From the NCBI RefSeq assembly GCF_016863175.1, contig NZ_BOOJ01000022.1:1-64000 (forward strand): 64,000 nucleotides of DNA. The letters are read 5' to 3'. The notes under the pieces were generated by a model that searched no databases, was not told the origin of the DNA, and saw only the letters and a list, made by a program, of their open reading frames with translations. Shown one piece after another: positions 35,083-43,454 of the stretch. The stretch is from Paraplanobispora siamensis. GTDB taxonomy: Bacteria; Actinomycetota; Actinomycetes; Streptosporangiales; Streptosporangiaceae. Position numbers and translations under genes: made by a program. Each line of letters begins with the position of its first letter. Within the stretch, counting starts at the first letter, position 1.

Positions 35083-35802
35083 ATGACTGACGTGCGGTCG
35101 ATTGCGACAAGAAGCGACCTGTTCACCCGGCGGATCCTGGAGCACCGGACCGACAGGCCGGGCCGCCGGCTCGACATCCTGATCGCCGGGTGCGGCATGC
35201 CCCACCCTCTCGGCCTCGACCGGGCGCGGGCCCGCGTCGTCGGGATCGACGAGGACATCCCGGCCGTGCGGGCCGCCATGGCCTCCCGCACCGACCTCGA
35301 CTCGTGGGCGCTGGGCGACCTGAGGACGGTGCCCGTGCCGCCGCGGGCCTTCGACATCGTCTACGTGCCGTTCCTGCTGGAGCGCATCCTGCACCCCGAG
35401 CTCGTGCTCGACCGGCTGCTGGCCGGGCTGCGGCCGGGCGGCCTGGCGATGCTGCGGATACGCGACCGGGCCTCGGCGTACGGCATGTGCGTCCGGATGA
35501 CCCCCTCCCCGCTGCGCCGGCTGCTGTGGCGCAGGCTCGTCCCCGAGGGCACGGTCGGCCCGCTGCCCGCGGTGTACGGCGAGGCCACCTCCCGGGAGGG
35601 CGTCCACTCCTTCTGCCTGGCCCGCGGGCTGATCGTCACCGAGGAGACGCTGGAGTCCAGCGGCCCGGCGGCGAGCAGGCCACTGGGGCGGGTGGCGTGC
35701 TCGGCGGTGCAGACCGCCTCCGGCGGCCGCTTCCCGGCCTCCCACGACACGATCAGCATGATCGTCCGCAAGCCGCACAACCATTTCGCGCGACTGATCT
35801 GA
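35083..35802 (+). CDS. Class I SAM-dependent methyltransferase-like protein
   Basis: 239 aa. Rossmann-type fold with motif I ILIAGCGMPHPLG near 33-45, then VVGIDEDIPAVRAA and DIVYVPFLLERILHPELVLDRLLAGLRPGGLA. The acceptor is not known. ATG 35083 has a GGTGAG-like SD. The gene is divergent from mfd and lies just before cysC; a role in the adjoining polysaccharide locus is possible. Confidence 0.7.
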   Translation: MTDVRSIATRSDLFTRRILEHRTDRPGRRLDILIAGCGMPHPLGLDRARARVVGIDEDIPAVRAAMASRTDLDSWALGDLRTVPVPPRAFDIVYVPFLLERILHPELVLDRLLAGLRPGGLAMLRIRDRASAYGMCVRMTPSPLRRLLWRRLVPEGTVGPLPAVYGEATSREGVHSFCLARGLIVTEETLESSGPAASRPLGRVACSAVQTASGGRFPASHDTISMIVRKPHNHFARLI

Positions 35803-35880
35803 CGCGACAGGTTTGATGTGGGACAACTTGAATGGCTACAGTGGTGATATCCGACTAATTCGATCGGAATTGTGGAGCAG

Positions 35881-37110
35881 ATGACGGCGCCCTTCGAGTG
35901 GACCCCCGACGCCCGTGAACTGGCCGACCTTGAGCTGCTGCTCTCCGGCGCCTACCGGCCGCTGACCGGCTTCATGGGCGCGGCCGACGCGCACGCGGTC
36001 GAGGAACACGGCAGGATGGGCGACGGCACGTCCTGGCCCGCGCCCGTCACGCTCGCGCTTCCCGACGACCACCCGGCCGCTCCCGGCGACCGGATCACGT
36101 TGCGCGACCCCGAGGGCGCCCCGCTGGCCGTCCTGACCGTCACCGAGCACTCGCACGGCCTGGTCGCGGGCCCGGTCGAGGCGCTGGGCGCCCCCGAGCA
36201 CGGGCCGTTCGCCCGGCTCCGGCGCAGCCCCGCGGAGATCCGCGGCGAGCTGGCCGGCCGGGAGACCCTGGCCGTCACCATGCGCGGGCCGCTGGACGAC
36301 CTGGACGAGATCGTCGCCACCGCCGAGGAGCTGGAGGCGACGATCCTGCTGCTCCCGCTGGCGTTCGGCGAGGGCGGGCCCGCCGTGGTCCGCGCCGCGC
36401 TGAAGGCCCGCGACAAGCTCGGCGGGGACACGCGCATCGCGGTGGTGCCCCTCGCCCCCCGCGACGACCACGCCGTCGACCTGGAGCTGCGCGACCGCGT
36501 GGCCGAGGCGTACGGCGCGACCGAGCACCTGGCCGGTCCCGAGCCCGTCACCCTCCCCGGGCCCCCGCACCGGCGCGGCCTGGTCGTCTTCTTCACCGGC
36601 CTGTCCGGCTCCGGCAAGTCGACCGTCGCCAGGGGCCTGCGGGACGCGCTGCTGGAGCGCGGCAGCCGTACGGTCACCTACCTCGACGGCGACGTCGTGC
36701 GCCACCTGCTCTCGGCGGGGCTGGGCTTCTCCCGGGAGGACCGCGACCTCAACATCCGGCGGATCGGCTTCGTCGCGGCCGAGGCGGCCCGGCACGGCGG
36801 GCTGGCGATCTGCGCGCCCATCGCGCCGTTCGCCTCCACCCGCGAGGAGGTCAGGGCGATGGTCGAGGCCGTGGGGGCCGACTTCCTGCTGGTCCACGTG
36901 GCCACCCCGCTGGCCGAGTGCGAGCGCCGCGACCGCAAGGGGCTCTACGCCAAGGCCCGCGCCGGATTGATCCCGGAGTTCACGGGCATCTCCTCCCCCT
37001 ACGAGGAGCCCGAGGACGCGGACCTGACCGTCGACACCACCGGCGTCTCCGTCGAGCGGGCCGTCGATGCAGTGCTGAACCCACTCATTCAGGGAGGTTG
37101 GGTGCGTTGA
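35881..37110 (+). CDS. cysC: Adenylyl-sulfate kinase with degenerate N-terminal sulfurylase domain
   Basis: About 409 aa. The C-terminal half is APS kinase with P-loop GLSGSGKST (240-248), LDGDVVRHLL, SREDRDLNIRR, and CPYEEP-like SSPYEEPEDAD. It phosphorylates APS to PAPS, the donor for sulfotransferases. The N-terminal half looks like an ATP-sulfurylase PUA-type domain (ELLLSGAYRPLTGFMG), but the catalytic stretch that should read QTRNPxHRAH is RGPLDDLDE here, so it should not make APS. Start taken at ATG 35881; GTG 35872 is also in frame. It heads the locus and fits with cysDN, cysQ and three sulfotransferases. Confidence 0.9.
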   Translation: MTAPFEWTPDARELADLELLLSGAYRPLTGFMGAADAHAVEEHGRMGDGTSWPAPVTLALPDDHPAAPGDRITLRDPEGAPLAVLTVTEHSHGLVAGPVEALGAPEHGPFARLRRSPAEIRGELAGRETLAVTMRGPLDDLDEIVATAEELEATILLLPLAFGEGGPAVVRAALKARDKLGGDTRIAVVPLAPRDDHAVDLELRDRVAEAYGATEHLAGPEPVTLPGPPHRRGLVVFFTGLSGSGKSTVARGLRDALLERGSRTVTYLDGDVVRHLLSAGLGFSREDRDLNIRRIGFVAAEAARHGGLAICAPIAPFASTREEVRAMVEAVGADFLLVHVATPLAECERRDRKGLYAKARAGLIPEFTGISSPYEEPEDADLTVDTTGVSVERAVDAVLNPLIQGGWVR

Positions 37111-37150
37111 GGACGGACTCCACCAGCGGACGGGAAGCGGTGAGCGGCTG

Positions 37151-38107
37151 ATGGATCTCGATCTCCCCCTGATCGGCGGGTCGTTCCTCGTCGCGATCAT
37201 CGTCGGGCTGACCGGCATGGGCGGCGGCGCCCTGATGACGCCGATGATGATGCTGTTCTTCAACGTGCCGCCGCTGGCGGCGGTCTCCAGCGACCTGGTC
37301 GCCTCGGCCGTGATGAAGCCGGTGGGCGGGGTCGTCCACATGCGGCGGGGAACGGTCAACCTGCGCCTGGTCGGCTGGCTGTGCGTGGGCTCGGTGCCCG
37401 CCGCGTTCTGCGGGGTGCTGCTGATCCGGGCGTTCGGCGAGGGCGAGCAGGTCCAGCAGGCCGTGAAGTACGCCCTCGGCGTGGCCCTGCTGCTGGCCGT
37501 CGTGGGCCTGGTCGCCAAGGCCTATCTGGCCGGGCGCGAAGGACCCGTCTCGGCGGAGGTCGGCGAGATCGCCGTGCGCCCGATTCCGACCGTACTGATC
37601 GGTATAGTCGGCGGCATCGTCGTGGGCATCTCCTCCGTGGGCTCGGGCTCCCTGATGATCGTGGCCCTGCTCATGCTCTATCCCGCGCTGAAGGCCAACC
37701 AGCTCGTCGGCACCGACCTGGTCCAGGCGGTCCCGCTGGTCACCTCGGCCGCCCTCGGCCACCTGCTGTTCGGCGACTTCCAGCTCGACGTCACCGCCTC
37801 GCTGCTGGTGGGGGCGATCCCCGGCGTCTATCTCGGGGCGCGGATCTCCTCGCGGGCGCACGGCGACGTCATCCGCGTGCTGCTCGCGGTGGTGCTGCTG
37901 GCCTCGTCCCTCAAGCTGCTGGGCGTGGGCAACGCGGCCATGCTGTGGATCCTGGGCGGCGCGGTGCTCGCCGGGGCGGTCGTGTTCCGGTCACTCGCGC
38001 GGAACCGCCGTAGAGCGCAGGTAGGGGTCGTGGGCGAGGGCGCGGAAGGCGGCCGCGGCACCGGGAGTGGTGTCGAAACGGGTGTCCCCTCGCGGGGCAC
38101 GCGGTGA
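37151..38107 (+). CDS. TauE/SafE-family sulfite/sulfate exporter
   Basis: 318 aa with about eight transmembrane helices and glycine motifs (LTGMGGGALMTPMM, SSVGSGSLMIVAL) of TauE/SafE transporters. These export sulfite, sulfate or organosulfonates. It follows cysC by 40 bp in the same direction, so it probably serves sulfur traffic of this locus. The C-terminal 40 residues (RAQVGVVGEGAEGGRGTGSG...) are low-complexity and overlap the end of the GH26 gene by 117 nt in convergent direction. Confidence 0.8.
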   Translation: MDLDLPLIGGSFLVAIIVGLTGMGGGALMTPMMMLFFNVPPLAAVSSDLVASAVMKPVGGVVHMRRGTVNLRLVGWLCVGSVPAAFCGVLLIRAFGEGEQVQQAVKYALGVALLLAVVGLVAKAYLAGREGPVSAEVGEIAVRPIPTVLIGIVGGIVVGISSVGSGSLMIVALLMLYPALKANQLVGTDLVQAVPLVTSAALGHLLFGDFQLDVTASLLVGAIPGVYLGARISSRAHGDVIRVLLAVVLLASSLKLLGVGNAAMLWILGGAVLAGAVVFRSLARNRRRAQVGVVGEGAEGGRGTGSGVETGVPSRGTR

Positions 38108-39073
38108 GTCGAAGTAGACCAGCGCCTTGATCTGCGGATAGCGGCGCATCTGCCGGCGGACCGAGGCGTAGAAGGACTCCTTGAACCGGCGCTGGTCGTA
38201 GCGCTCGAAGGCGCCCCACTCGGCGAGCATGAGCGGCTTGCCGGGGAAGCGCCACTGCATCCAGCGGTAGAACCCGGGCCACTGGGCGAAGTCGTCGCGC
38301 GTCTTGTTGATCAGCTGCTCGAAGGTCTGCACCCGGTCGTCGGCGTAGGGGTCCATGGCGACCCAGTCGACCACGTCGTCACCCGGGTACAGCTGCTCGA
38401 ACCAGGTCTTGGCGGCCCAGTTGGGCGCCCCCATGTAGGTCATCACGGTGACCGCGTTCCCGACGCCCTTCTCCCGCAGGCGCAGCACCACGTGGCGGTA
38501 CATCTCCGCGTAGTCCCGGGCGGTCATGCCCGAGGCCGGGTCCTCCCGCACGTCGTTCTCCGGCTCGTGGTGCACGGTCAGGAAGAACCGCTCGGGGAAG
38601 GTCCGGCGGATGTGCGCGGCCAGCCGGTCGATCCGCCGGTCCAGGGCGCCCCCGGCGATCTGGGCCCAGGTGTGGTCGAAGGACGGCTTCCAGTTGATCA
38701 GCAGGAGCCTGCGGCCGTCGGGGTCGCGGGCGATCCCCCGCTCCTCGCGCGTCGGGAAGAGCTCGGCGCCCCGGTGGTAGACGTGCATGATGTCGGCCCG
38801 GCGCCCCATGCGCGCCTCGGCCCTGCGCAGCCCCACCCCGGGCCGTCGGCCCGTGAACACCTCCGGCGTCATCCCCCACCAGGCCCCGCAGGAGGGGATG
38901 AGCCTGGCGCTGACCTCGCAGCCGGGCGCGGAGGAGTCGAGCCCCAGCAGACCGCTCGACGGGACGTGGTGCGTCGTGTCCCGCGCGACGCCCGACGCCT
39001 GGGTGCACGCGCCCAGCCCCAGCATCAGGACGACACAGGAACCGGCGATTCCCGACATCTTTAGCGCTGACAT
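37991..39073 (-). CDS. GH26-like lipoprotein glycosidase
   Basis: About 360 aa. A lipoprotein signal (ending GLGAC) precedes a glycoside hydrolase family 26-like catalytic domain: acid/base Glu in HHEPEND and nucleophile Glu in LAEWGAF, the usual clan-A arrangement. Family 26 acts on beta-mannans and related glucans, but specificity here is not readable. Start is ATG 39073, giving the signal peptide; no strong SD. Located inside the polysaccharide locus, it may trim or degrade the exported polymer. Confidence 0.75.
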   Translation of the reverse strand: MSALKMSGIAGSCVVLMLGLGACTQASGVARDTTHHVPSSGLLGLDSSAPGCEVSARLIPSCGAWWGMTPEVFTGRRPGVGLRRAEARMGRRADIMHVYHRGAELFPTREERGIARDPDGRRLLLINWKPSFDHTWAQIAGGALDRRIDRLAAHIRRTFPERFFLTVHHEPENDVREDPASGMTARDYAEMYRHVVLRLREKGVGNAVTVMTYMGAPNWAAKTWFEQLYPGDDVVDWVAMDPYADDRVQTFEQLINKTRDDFAQWPGFYRWMQWRFPGKPLMLAEWGAFERYDQRRFKESFYASVRRQMRRYPQIKALVYFDSPRAPRGDTRFDTTPGAAAAFRALAHDPYLRSTAVPRE

Positions 39074-39416
39074 TAAATCGGCATTTGTCCGATACAACGA
39101 TGCCTCACACATGATCCACTTGCGCGTTTCCTGACTTTCCGCGAACCACACCTTCCCACCTACCGGACCTGCCGTGCCGCATACTTTGCCGCTCCGTTCC
39201 GCAGGGGCGGGGTGGCGAGGAGGAAATAACGGATAAACCATCGTTATCTCGCCGTGATTGCCGCGTCCGGCGTGAAGAAATCTTGCGTATTCGATCGGGA
39301 AAATGGCAACCCGGCCTATAGTTCCTAGGGTTTCCAGAGCCGTCGTCCCCGCCTCGCGGGGCCGGCCCGAGTCGTCCTCACCGCCCGAGGCCCGCCCGAG
39401 AGGGACCCGCATACCC
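39074..39416. promoter_or_regulatory. Divergent promoter region between GH26 and Wzz
   Basis: AT-richer than its surroundings (for example around 39220-39310) and free of credible genes. A TATAGT at 39317-39322 could be a -10 element for the rightward operon, but I see no matching -35 at good spacing. It should hold the promoters of both directions. Confidence 0.5.
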
Positions 39417-41258
39417 ATGAGCCTGTCGCCGGACCCGTCGCCGGACACCGCCGTCCGCCGCTCCGGCGGAGAGCTGGGGGATTACGCGGCCCTGCTCCGC
39501 CGCCGCTGGCCGATCCTCCTGCTGTGCCTGCTGGCGGGCACCGGCGGGGGCGTCGCCCTGCTGGGCTCCACCCCGCCGTCCTACACCGCCGCCGCCCACG
39601 TCCTGGTCACCGCGACCGGCGTCCAGGAGCCGACCAACCAGGTGACCAGCCGCCAGCGGGAGGCGCTCAACCTCGACACCGAGGCGCAGATCGCCCAGTC
39701 GGCGGTGGTCGCCAGGAAGGCCGAGAAGGCCCTCAAGGGCGACCTCGACCCCGTCGAGGTCTCCGTGCCGCCCAACACCTCGGTGCTGGAGATCTCCTAC
39801 ACCGCCGCCGACCCCAACAGCGCCGCCGCGGGGGCCAGCGCCTACGCCCAGGCCTACCTCGCCCACCGCCGGGAGGCCGCCTCCCAGGCGCTGAGCGTCC
39901 AGCTGGAGAGCCTCCACGACAAGCTGAAGCAGCTCAACGAGAGCATGACCGAGGTCGTGGCCGAGCTCCCCGGACTGGCCAGGGGCGGCGCGGAGCGCAC
40001 CATCGCCCTGCAGCGGCGCAGCGTGCTCAGCCGCCAGATCTACAACCTCACCGTCAAATACGACGAGCTCAGGACCATCGCGGTCACCCCCGGCTCGGTG
40101 ATCAGCGAGCCGGTCGCCCCGGACGCCCCCAGCGCCCCCAGCCCGCCCCTGTACGTCGGCAGCGGCCTCATGCTGGGCCTGCTGTCCGGGGTCGCCCTGG
40201 CCTGGCTCCGCGACCGTCTCGACCCCAGGATCCGCACGGTTCCCGACGTCATGCGCCTGACCGGGCTCGACGTCGTCAGCGGCGAGCGGGTGCGCGACCT
40301 GTCCGGTACGGCGGGCGCGGTGGTGCTGGTCCCGCTTCCCGGCGCCTCCGCCCGCGAGGTCAGGCGGGCCCTGCGCGAGCTGCGCGGCGGGCACGTGCCG
40401 GTGGTCGGCGCGGTCGTCACCGCCCGCGACAAGCGCCCCGGCAGGCGCCCCCGCAAGGACGGCCGTCGCCCCGACCCGGCCCCGGCCGCGCCCGGCCGGT
40501 CCGCCGACGCCCGGGTGGCCGCCGCGATCGAGAGCGCCGCGATCGAGAGCGCCGCGATCGAGAGCGCCGTGACATCGGCCGCCATGTCCCCGAACGCCGT
40601 GACCTCCAACGCCATGCCCCCGGACGTCGTGACCTCCGACGTCGTGACCTCCGACGCCGTGACGTCGGCCGCCACGACCTCGAACCCCGCGGCTCCGAAC
40701 GCCGCAGCTCCGAACGCCGTGACCTCCGGCCCTTCGCGCGCCATCGGCTCCGGCTCGGCCACCGGCCCCTCCCCGGCCCCGGGCCGCCGCACGCCCCCCA
40801 AGCCCGCGCCTCCCGGCCACCCCGTGCTCCCCGGCTCCCCGGTCGTCGGCCATCCGGCCCTCTCCGACCCCGCCCCTGCCACCGGACGTTCCACACCCCC
40901 CGAACCCCCGCCGGCCATCGGCCGCCACACCTCCCCGGGTCCCGCATCCGCCGGACGCTCCACGTCCCCCGAGACCGCGCCCGTCGCCGGGCGGCGGGCG
41001 GGCCCCGAGCCGGCGCGCGGCTCCGGCACGGGCGCCCGGCCGGGCGGGGCCGTCGATGCCGGGGCCGGGGCCCCCACCACGGAGATCTCCGTCGACGACG
41101 TCCGGGCCGCCATGCGCAGGACCGGGCTGCCCTCCGCCGGGCTGCCCTCCGCCGGGCTGGCCGTACCCTCCGCCCAGAGTGAGCCCGTGGAGGGTTCGCC
41201 GGAGACCACGCCGCTGGTGCAGTTCCCGATGATCGGCAAGAAGGTCTTCCCGCAGTGA
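39417..41258 (+). CDS. Wzz-type chain-length determinant with low-complexity tail
   Basis: 613 aa. Wzz fold: transmembrane helix at 31-50, an extracellular helical segment (EAQIAQSAVVARKAEKAL, LHDKLKQLNESM) and a second helix at about 243-262. The stretch after it (VVLVPLPGASAREVRRALREL) looks like a remnant of the tyrosine-kinase end of Wzc, but no kinase active site is present. Residues about 350-600 are Ala/Pro/Ser/Thr-rich with 15-bp tandem DNA repeats (40522-40566). It sets polymer length. GTGA overlap couples it to the next gene. Confidence 0.8.
   Translation: MSLSPDPSPDTAVRRSGGELGDYAALLRRRWPILLLCLLAGTGGGVALLGSTPPSYTAAAHVLVTATGVQEPTNQVTSRQREALNLDTEAQIAQSAVVARKAEKALKGDLDPVEVSVPPNTSVLEISYTAADPNSAAAGASAYAQAYLAHRREAASQALSVQLESLHDKLKQLNESMTEVVAELPGLARGGAERTIALQRRSVLSRQIYNLTVKYDELRTIAVTPGSVISEPVAPDAPSAPSPPLYVGSGLMLGLLSGVALAWLRDRLDPRIRTVPDVMRLTGLDVVSGERVRDLSGTAGAVVLVPLPGASAREVRRALRELRGGHVPVVGAVVTARDKRPGRRPRKDGRRPDPAPAAPGRSADARVAAAIESAAIESAAIESAVTSAAMSPNAVTSNAMPPDVVTSDVVTSDAVTSAATTSNPAAPNAAAPNAVTSGPSRAIGSGSATGPSPAPGRRTPPKPAPPGHPVLPGSPVVGHPALSDPAPATGRSTPPEPPPAIGRHTSPGPASAGRSTSPETAPVAGRRAGPEPARGSGTGARPGGAVDAGAGAPTTEISVDDVRAAMRRTGLPSAGLPSAGLAVPSAQSEPVEGSPETTPLVQFPMIGKKVFPQ
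40522..40566 (+). repeat. 15-bp tandem repeat in the Wzz tail, three copies
   Basis: Three perfect copies of GCCGCGATCGAGAGC at 40522, 40537 and 40552, encoding AIESA repeats in the cytoplasmic or low-complexity tail. In-frame expansion or loss would alter tail length without breaking the gene. Confidence 0.85.
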
Positions 41259-42601
41259 GGCTTCCGAGCCGGGCGGCCTGGCCGATCGCCGCGTTCCTGG
41301 TGGGCTACCCCGTGTGGTGGGCGCTGGGCTTCGGCGGGCTGGCGGTGGTCGTGCTGGCCCCGCCGATGGCCGTCATCCTGTGGCGCCGGCGGCCGATCAG
41401 GGTGCCGCGCGGCTTCGGGCTGTGGCTGCTGCTGCTGGCCGGATACCTCGTCAGCGCCGGCATGCTCGGCGAGATGCCGCCGGGCACCTACGGCGAGTTC
41501 GGCGCGGGCCGACTCATCGGCTACCTCATGCGCCTGTGCCTCTACCTCTCTCTGACGATCATGGTGCTCTACCTGGGCAACCTGACCGAGGAGGAGCTCC
41601 CGCAGCTCACGCTGGTGCGCATGCTCGGCGCGCTGTTCGTCACGACCGTCGCCGGCGGCCTGCTCGGCGTGTTCGCCCCGCGCGTGGAGTTCACCTCCCC
41701 GGTGGAGCGGCTGCTGCCCGACTGGATCGGCGGCAACTCCTTCGTCCAGAACCTCATCCATCCCACCGCCGCCCAGATGCAGAAGGTCCTCGGGCACGCC
41801 TCCCCGCGCCCCGAGGCCCCCTTCGAGTGGGCCAACGCCTGGGGCAGCAACCTGTCGGTGCTGCTGATCTGGTTCGTGGTCGGCTGGTGGGTGTACGGCG
41901 GGCGGCGCAGGCGGCCGGCGGTGGTCCCGATGCTCGCGCTGGCCGCCGTCCCGGCGGTCTACTCGCTCAACCGCGGACTGTGGATCGGGCTGGGCGTCGC
42001 GGCCGCCTACCTGGTGCTGCGCCTGAACGCGCGCAGCCGCGTCATGGTCTGCTCGGCCGTCGCCGCCGGGGCGCTCGCCTTCTTCCTCAGCCCGCTGCAG
42101 CCGCTGGTCGCCAAGCGCCTGGACAGCCCGCACAGCAACGACATCCGCTCCTTCACCGTGTCGGCCACCGTCGCCGCCGCGGGCACCTCGCCCTTCATCG
42201 GCTACGGCAACACCCGCAACGCGACGGGCAACCACAAGACGATCACCACCGGCAAGAGCGACTGGTGCGACACCTGCGGCCACCCGCCGCTGGGCAGCGA
42301 CGGCCAGCTCTGGCACCTGATGATCACCCAGGGGTTCGTCGGCGCCGGGCTCTACGTCGCCTTCTTCGCCGGCGCGATCCGCCGCCACTGGAGCGACCGC
42401 TCGCCGATCGGCATGGCCGGCGTCCTGGTGATGATCCTCACGCTTCTCTACATGTTCGTCTACGACGGGCTGGTCACACCGCTCAGCCTCTATTTGATCT
42501 CCTTCGCGCTGCTCTGGAGGAACACGCGGCATGAACGACGCACGAGTCCGTCTGCGCTACCTTCGCCAGACGATCAGCCTGTTGTTTCCCGGTCCGGGTG
42601 A
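41255..42601 (+). CDS. O-antigen ligase/polymerase-like membrane protein (Wzy/WaaL)
   Basis: 448 aa with about ten transmembrane helices. A large periplasmic-type loop carries YGNTRNATGNHKTITTGK and PPLGSDGQLWHLMITQGFVG, typical of Wzy/WaaL-fold enzymes that polymerise or ligate lipid-linked sugars. GTG 41255 overlaps the stop of wzz by 4 nt. The C-terminal 30 residues run 71 nt over the start of the next gene in another frame. Polymerase versus ligase is not decidable here. Confidence 0.75.
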   Translation: MRLPSRAAWPIAAFLVGYPVWWALGFGGLAVVVLAPPMAVILWRRRPIRVPRGFGLWLLLLAGYLVSAGMLGEMPPGTYGEFGAGRLIGYLMRLCLYLSLTIMVLYLGNLTEEELPQLTLVRMLGALFVTTVAGGLLGVFAPRVEFTSPVERLLPDWIGGNSFVQNLIHPTAAQMQKVLGHASPRPEAPFEWANAWGSNLSVLLIWFVVGWWVYGGRRRRPAVVPMLALAAVPAVYSLNRGLWIGLGVAAAYLVLRLNARSRVMVCSAVAAGALAFFLSPLQPLVAKRLDSPHSNDIRSFTVSATVAAAGTSPFIGYGNTRNATGNHKTITTGKSDWCDTCGHPPLGSDGQLWHLMITQGFVGAGLYVAFFAGAIRRHWSDRSPIGMAGVLVMILTLLYMFVYDGLVTPLSLYLISFALLWRNTRHERRTSPSALPSPDDQPVVSRSG

Positions 42602-43454
42602 GTCCCGCCCCTACAGCCTGCTCCCGCACCCGCTGCTGCCCCGCAGGCTCGCCCCGCGGGCCTGGTGGCACCCCTGCGGGAAGGTCATGGTCCCCTCCGG
42701 GCAGGACACCATCGAGACCCATCTGAGCCAGGCGCTGGGCGTCCCGATCCGCGCGGTGCTCCACGTCCGCCCGGCCCGGCGGGTCAACCGCAAGCCCATC
42801 CTGGAGGCGCACGGCCCCGACGGCCTGGTCGCGTTCGTGAAGATCGGCGACACCGCCCGCACCCGCGAGCTCGTCGCCAACGAGGCGCGCACGCTCGACA
42901 TGCTCACCGGGGCGCCGCTGAAGACGGTCGTGCCGCCGGTCGTGCTGCACCACGGCTCCTGGCACGGCCTGTCGGTGCTCGCGCTGTCCCCGCTCCCGGT
43001 GCCCGACCGGGCCCGGCTCCGCGGCCGGCGCGGCGCGGTCCCGGCGGACCTGCTCACCGAGGCGATCCGCGAGATCAGCGCCGTCTCCGGAGAGCGGTTC
43101 GCCTGGCACGGCGACCTGTGCCCGTGGAACATCGCGCGCGGTCCCGACGGCCGGCTCCTGGTGTGGGACTGGGAGCGGTTCTCCGTCGGGGTCCCGCTCG
43201 GCTTCGACGCCCTGCACCACTTCTTCCAGCGGGCCCTGCGCCGGATGAAGCCCGCCGTCGCGGCCCAGGCGTGCCTGGCGCAGGCGCTGCCGATCCTCGC
43301 CCCCTTCGGCCTGTCCGCCGCCGAGGCTCGGCTCACCGCGGTCCACTACCTGATCGTGCTGGCCGAGCGGCACGCCGCCGACGGCCACGAGCCGCTCGGT
43401 CCGCCCGCCCAGTGGCTCAGCCCCGTCGTCGACGGCCAGGAGGTCTTAGCGTGA
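42531..43454 (+). CDS. Kinase-fold protein (APH-like) in the polysaccharide operon
   Basis: 307 aa. It keeps the core of aminoglycoside/choline-kinase-like enzymes: H193-G-D195 with N201 (WHGDLCPWN) and D213 in VWDWERF. An ATP lysine is not obvious (VAFVKIGD is the likely place). It might phosphorylate a sugar or lipid-linked carrier, or regulate the operon; no known family is reached. Ends EVLA with Leu codon TTA (43446-43448), rare in this GC range, next to the GTG of the sulfotransferase. Overlaps the ligase by 71 nt. Confidence 0.7.
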   Translation: MNDARVRLRYLRQTISLLFPGPGESRPYSLLPHPLLPRRLAPRAWWHPCGKVMVPSGQDTIETHLSQALGVPIRAVLHVRPARRVNRKPILEAHGPDGLVAFVKIGDTARTRELVANEARTLDMLTGAPLKTVVPPVVLHHGSWHGLSVLALSPLPVPDRARLRGRRGAVPADLLTEAIREISAVSGERFAWHGDLCPWNIARGPDGRLLVWDWERFSVGVPLGFDALHHFFQRALRRMKPAVAAQACLAQALPILAPFGLSAAEARLTAVHYLIVLAERHAADGHEPLGPPAQWLSPVVDGQEVLA

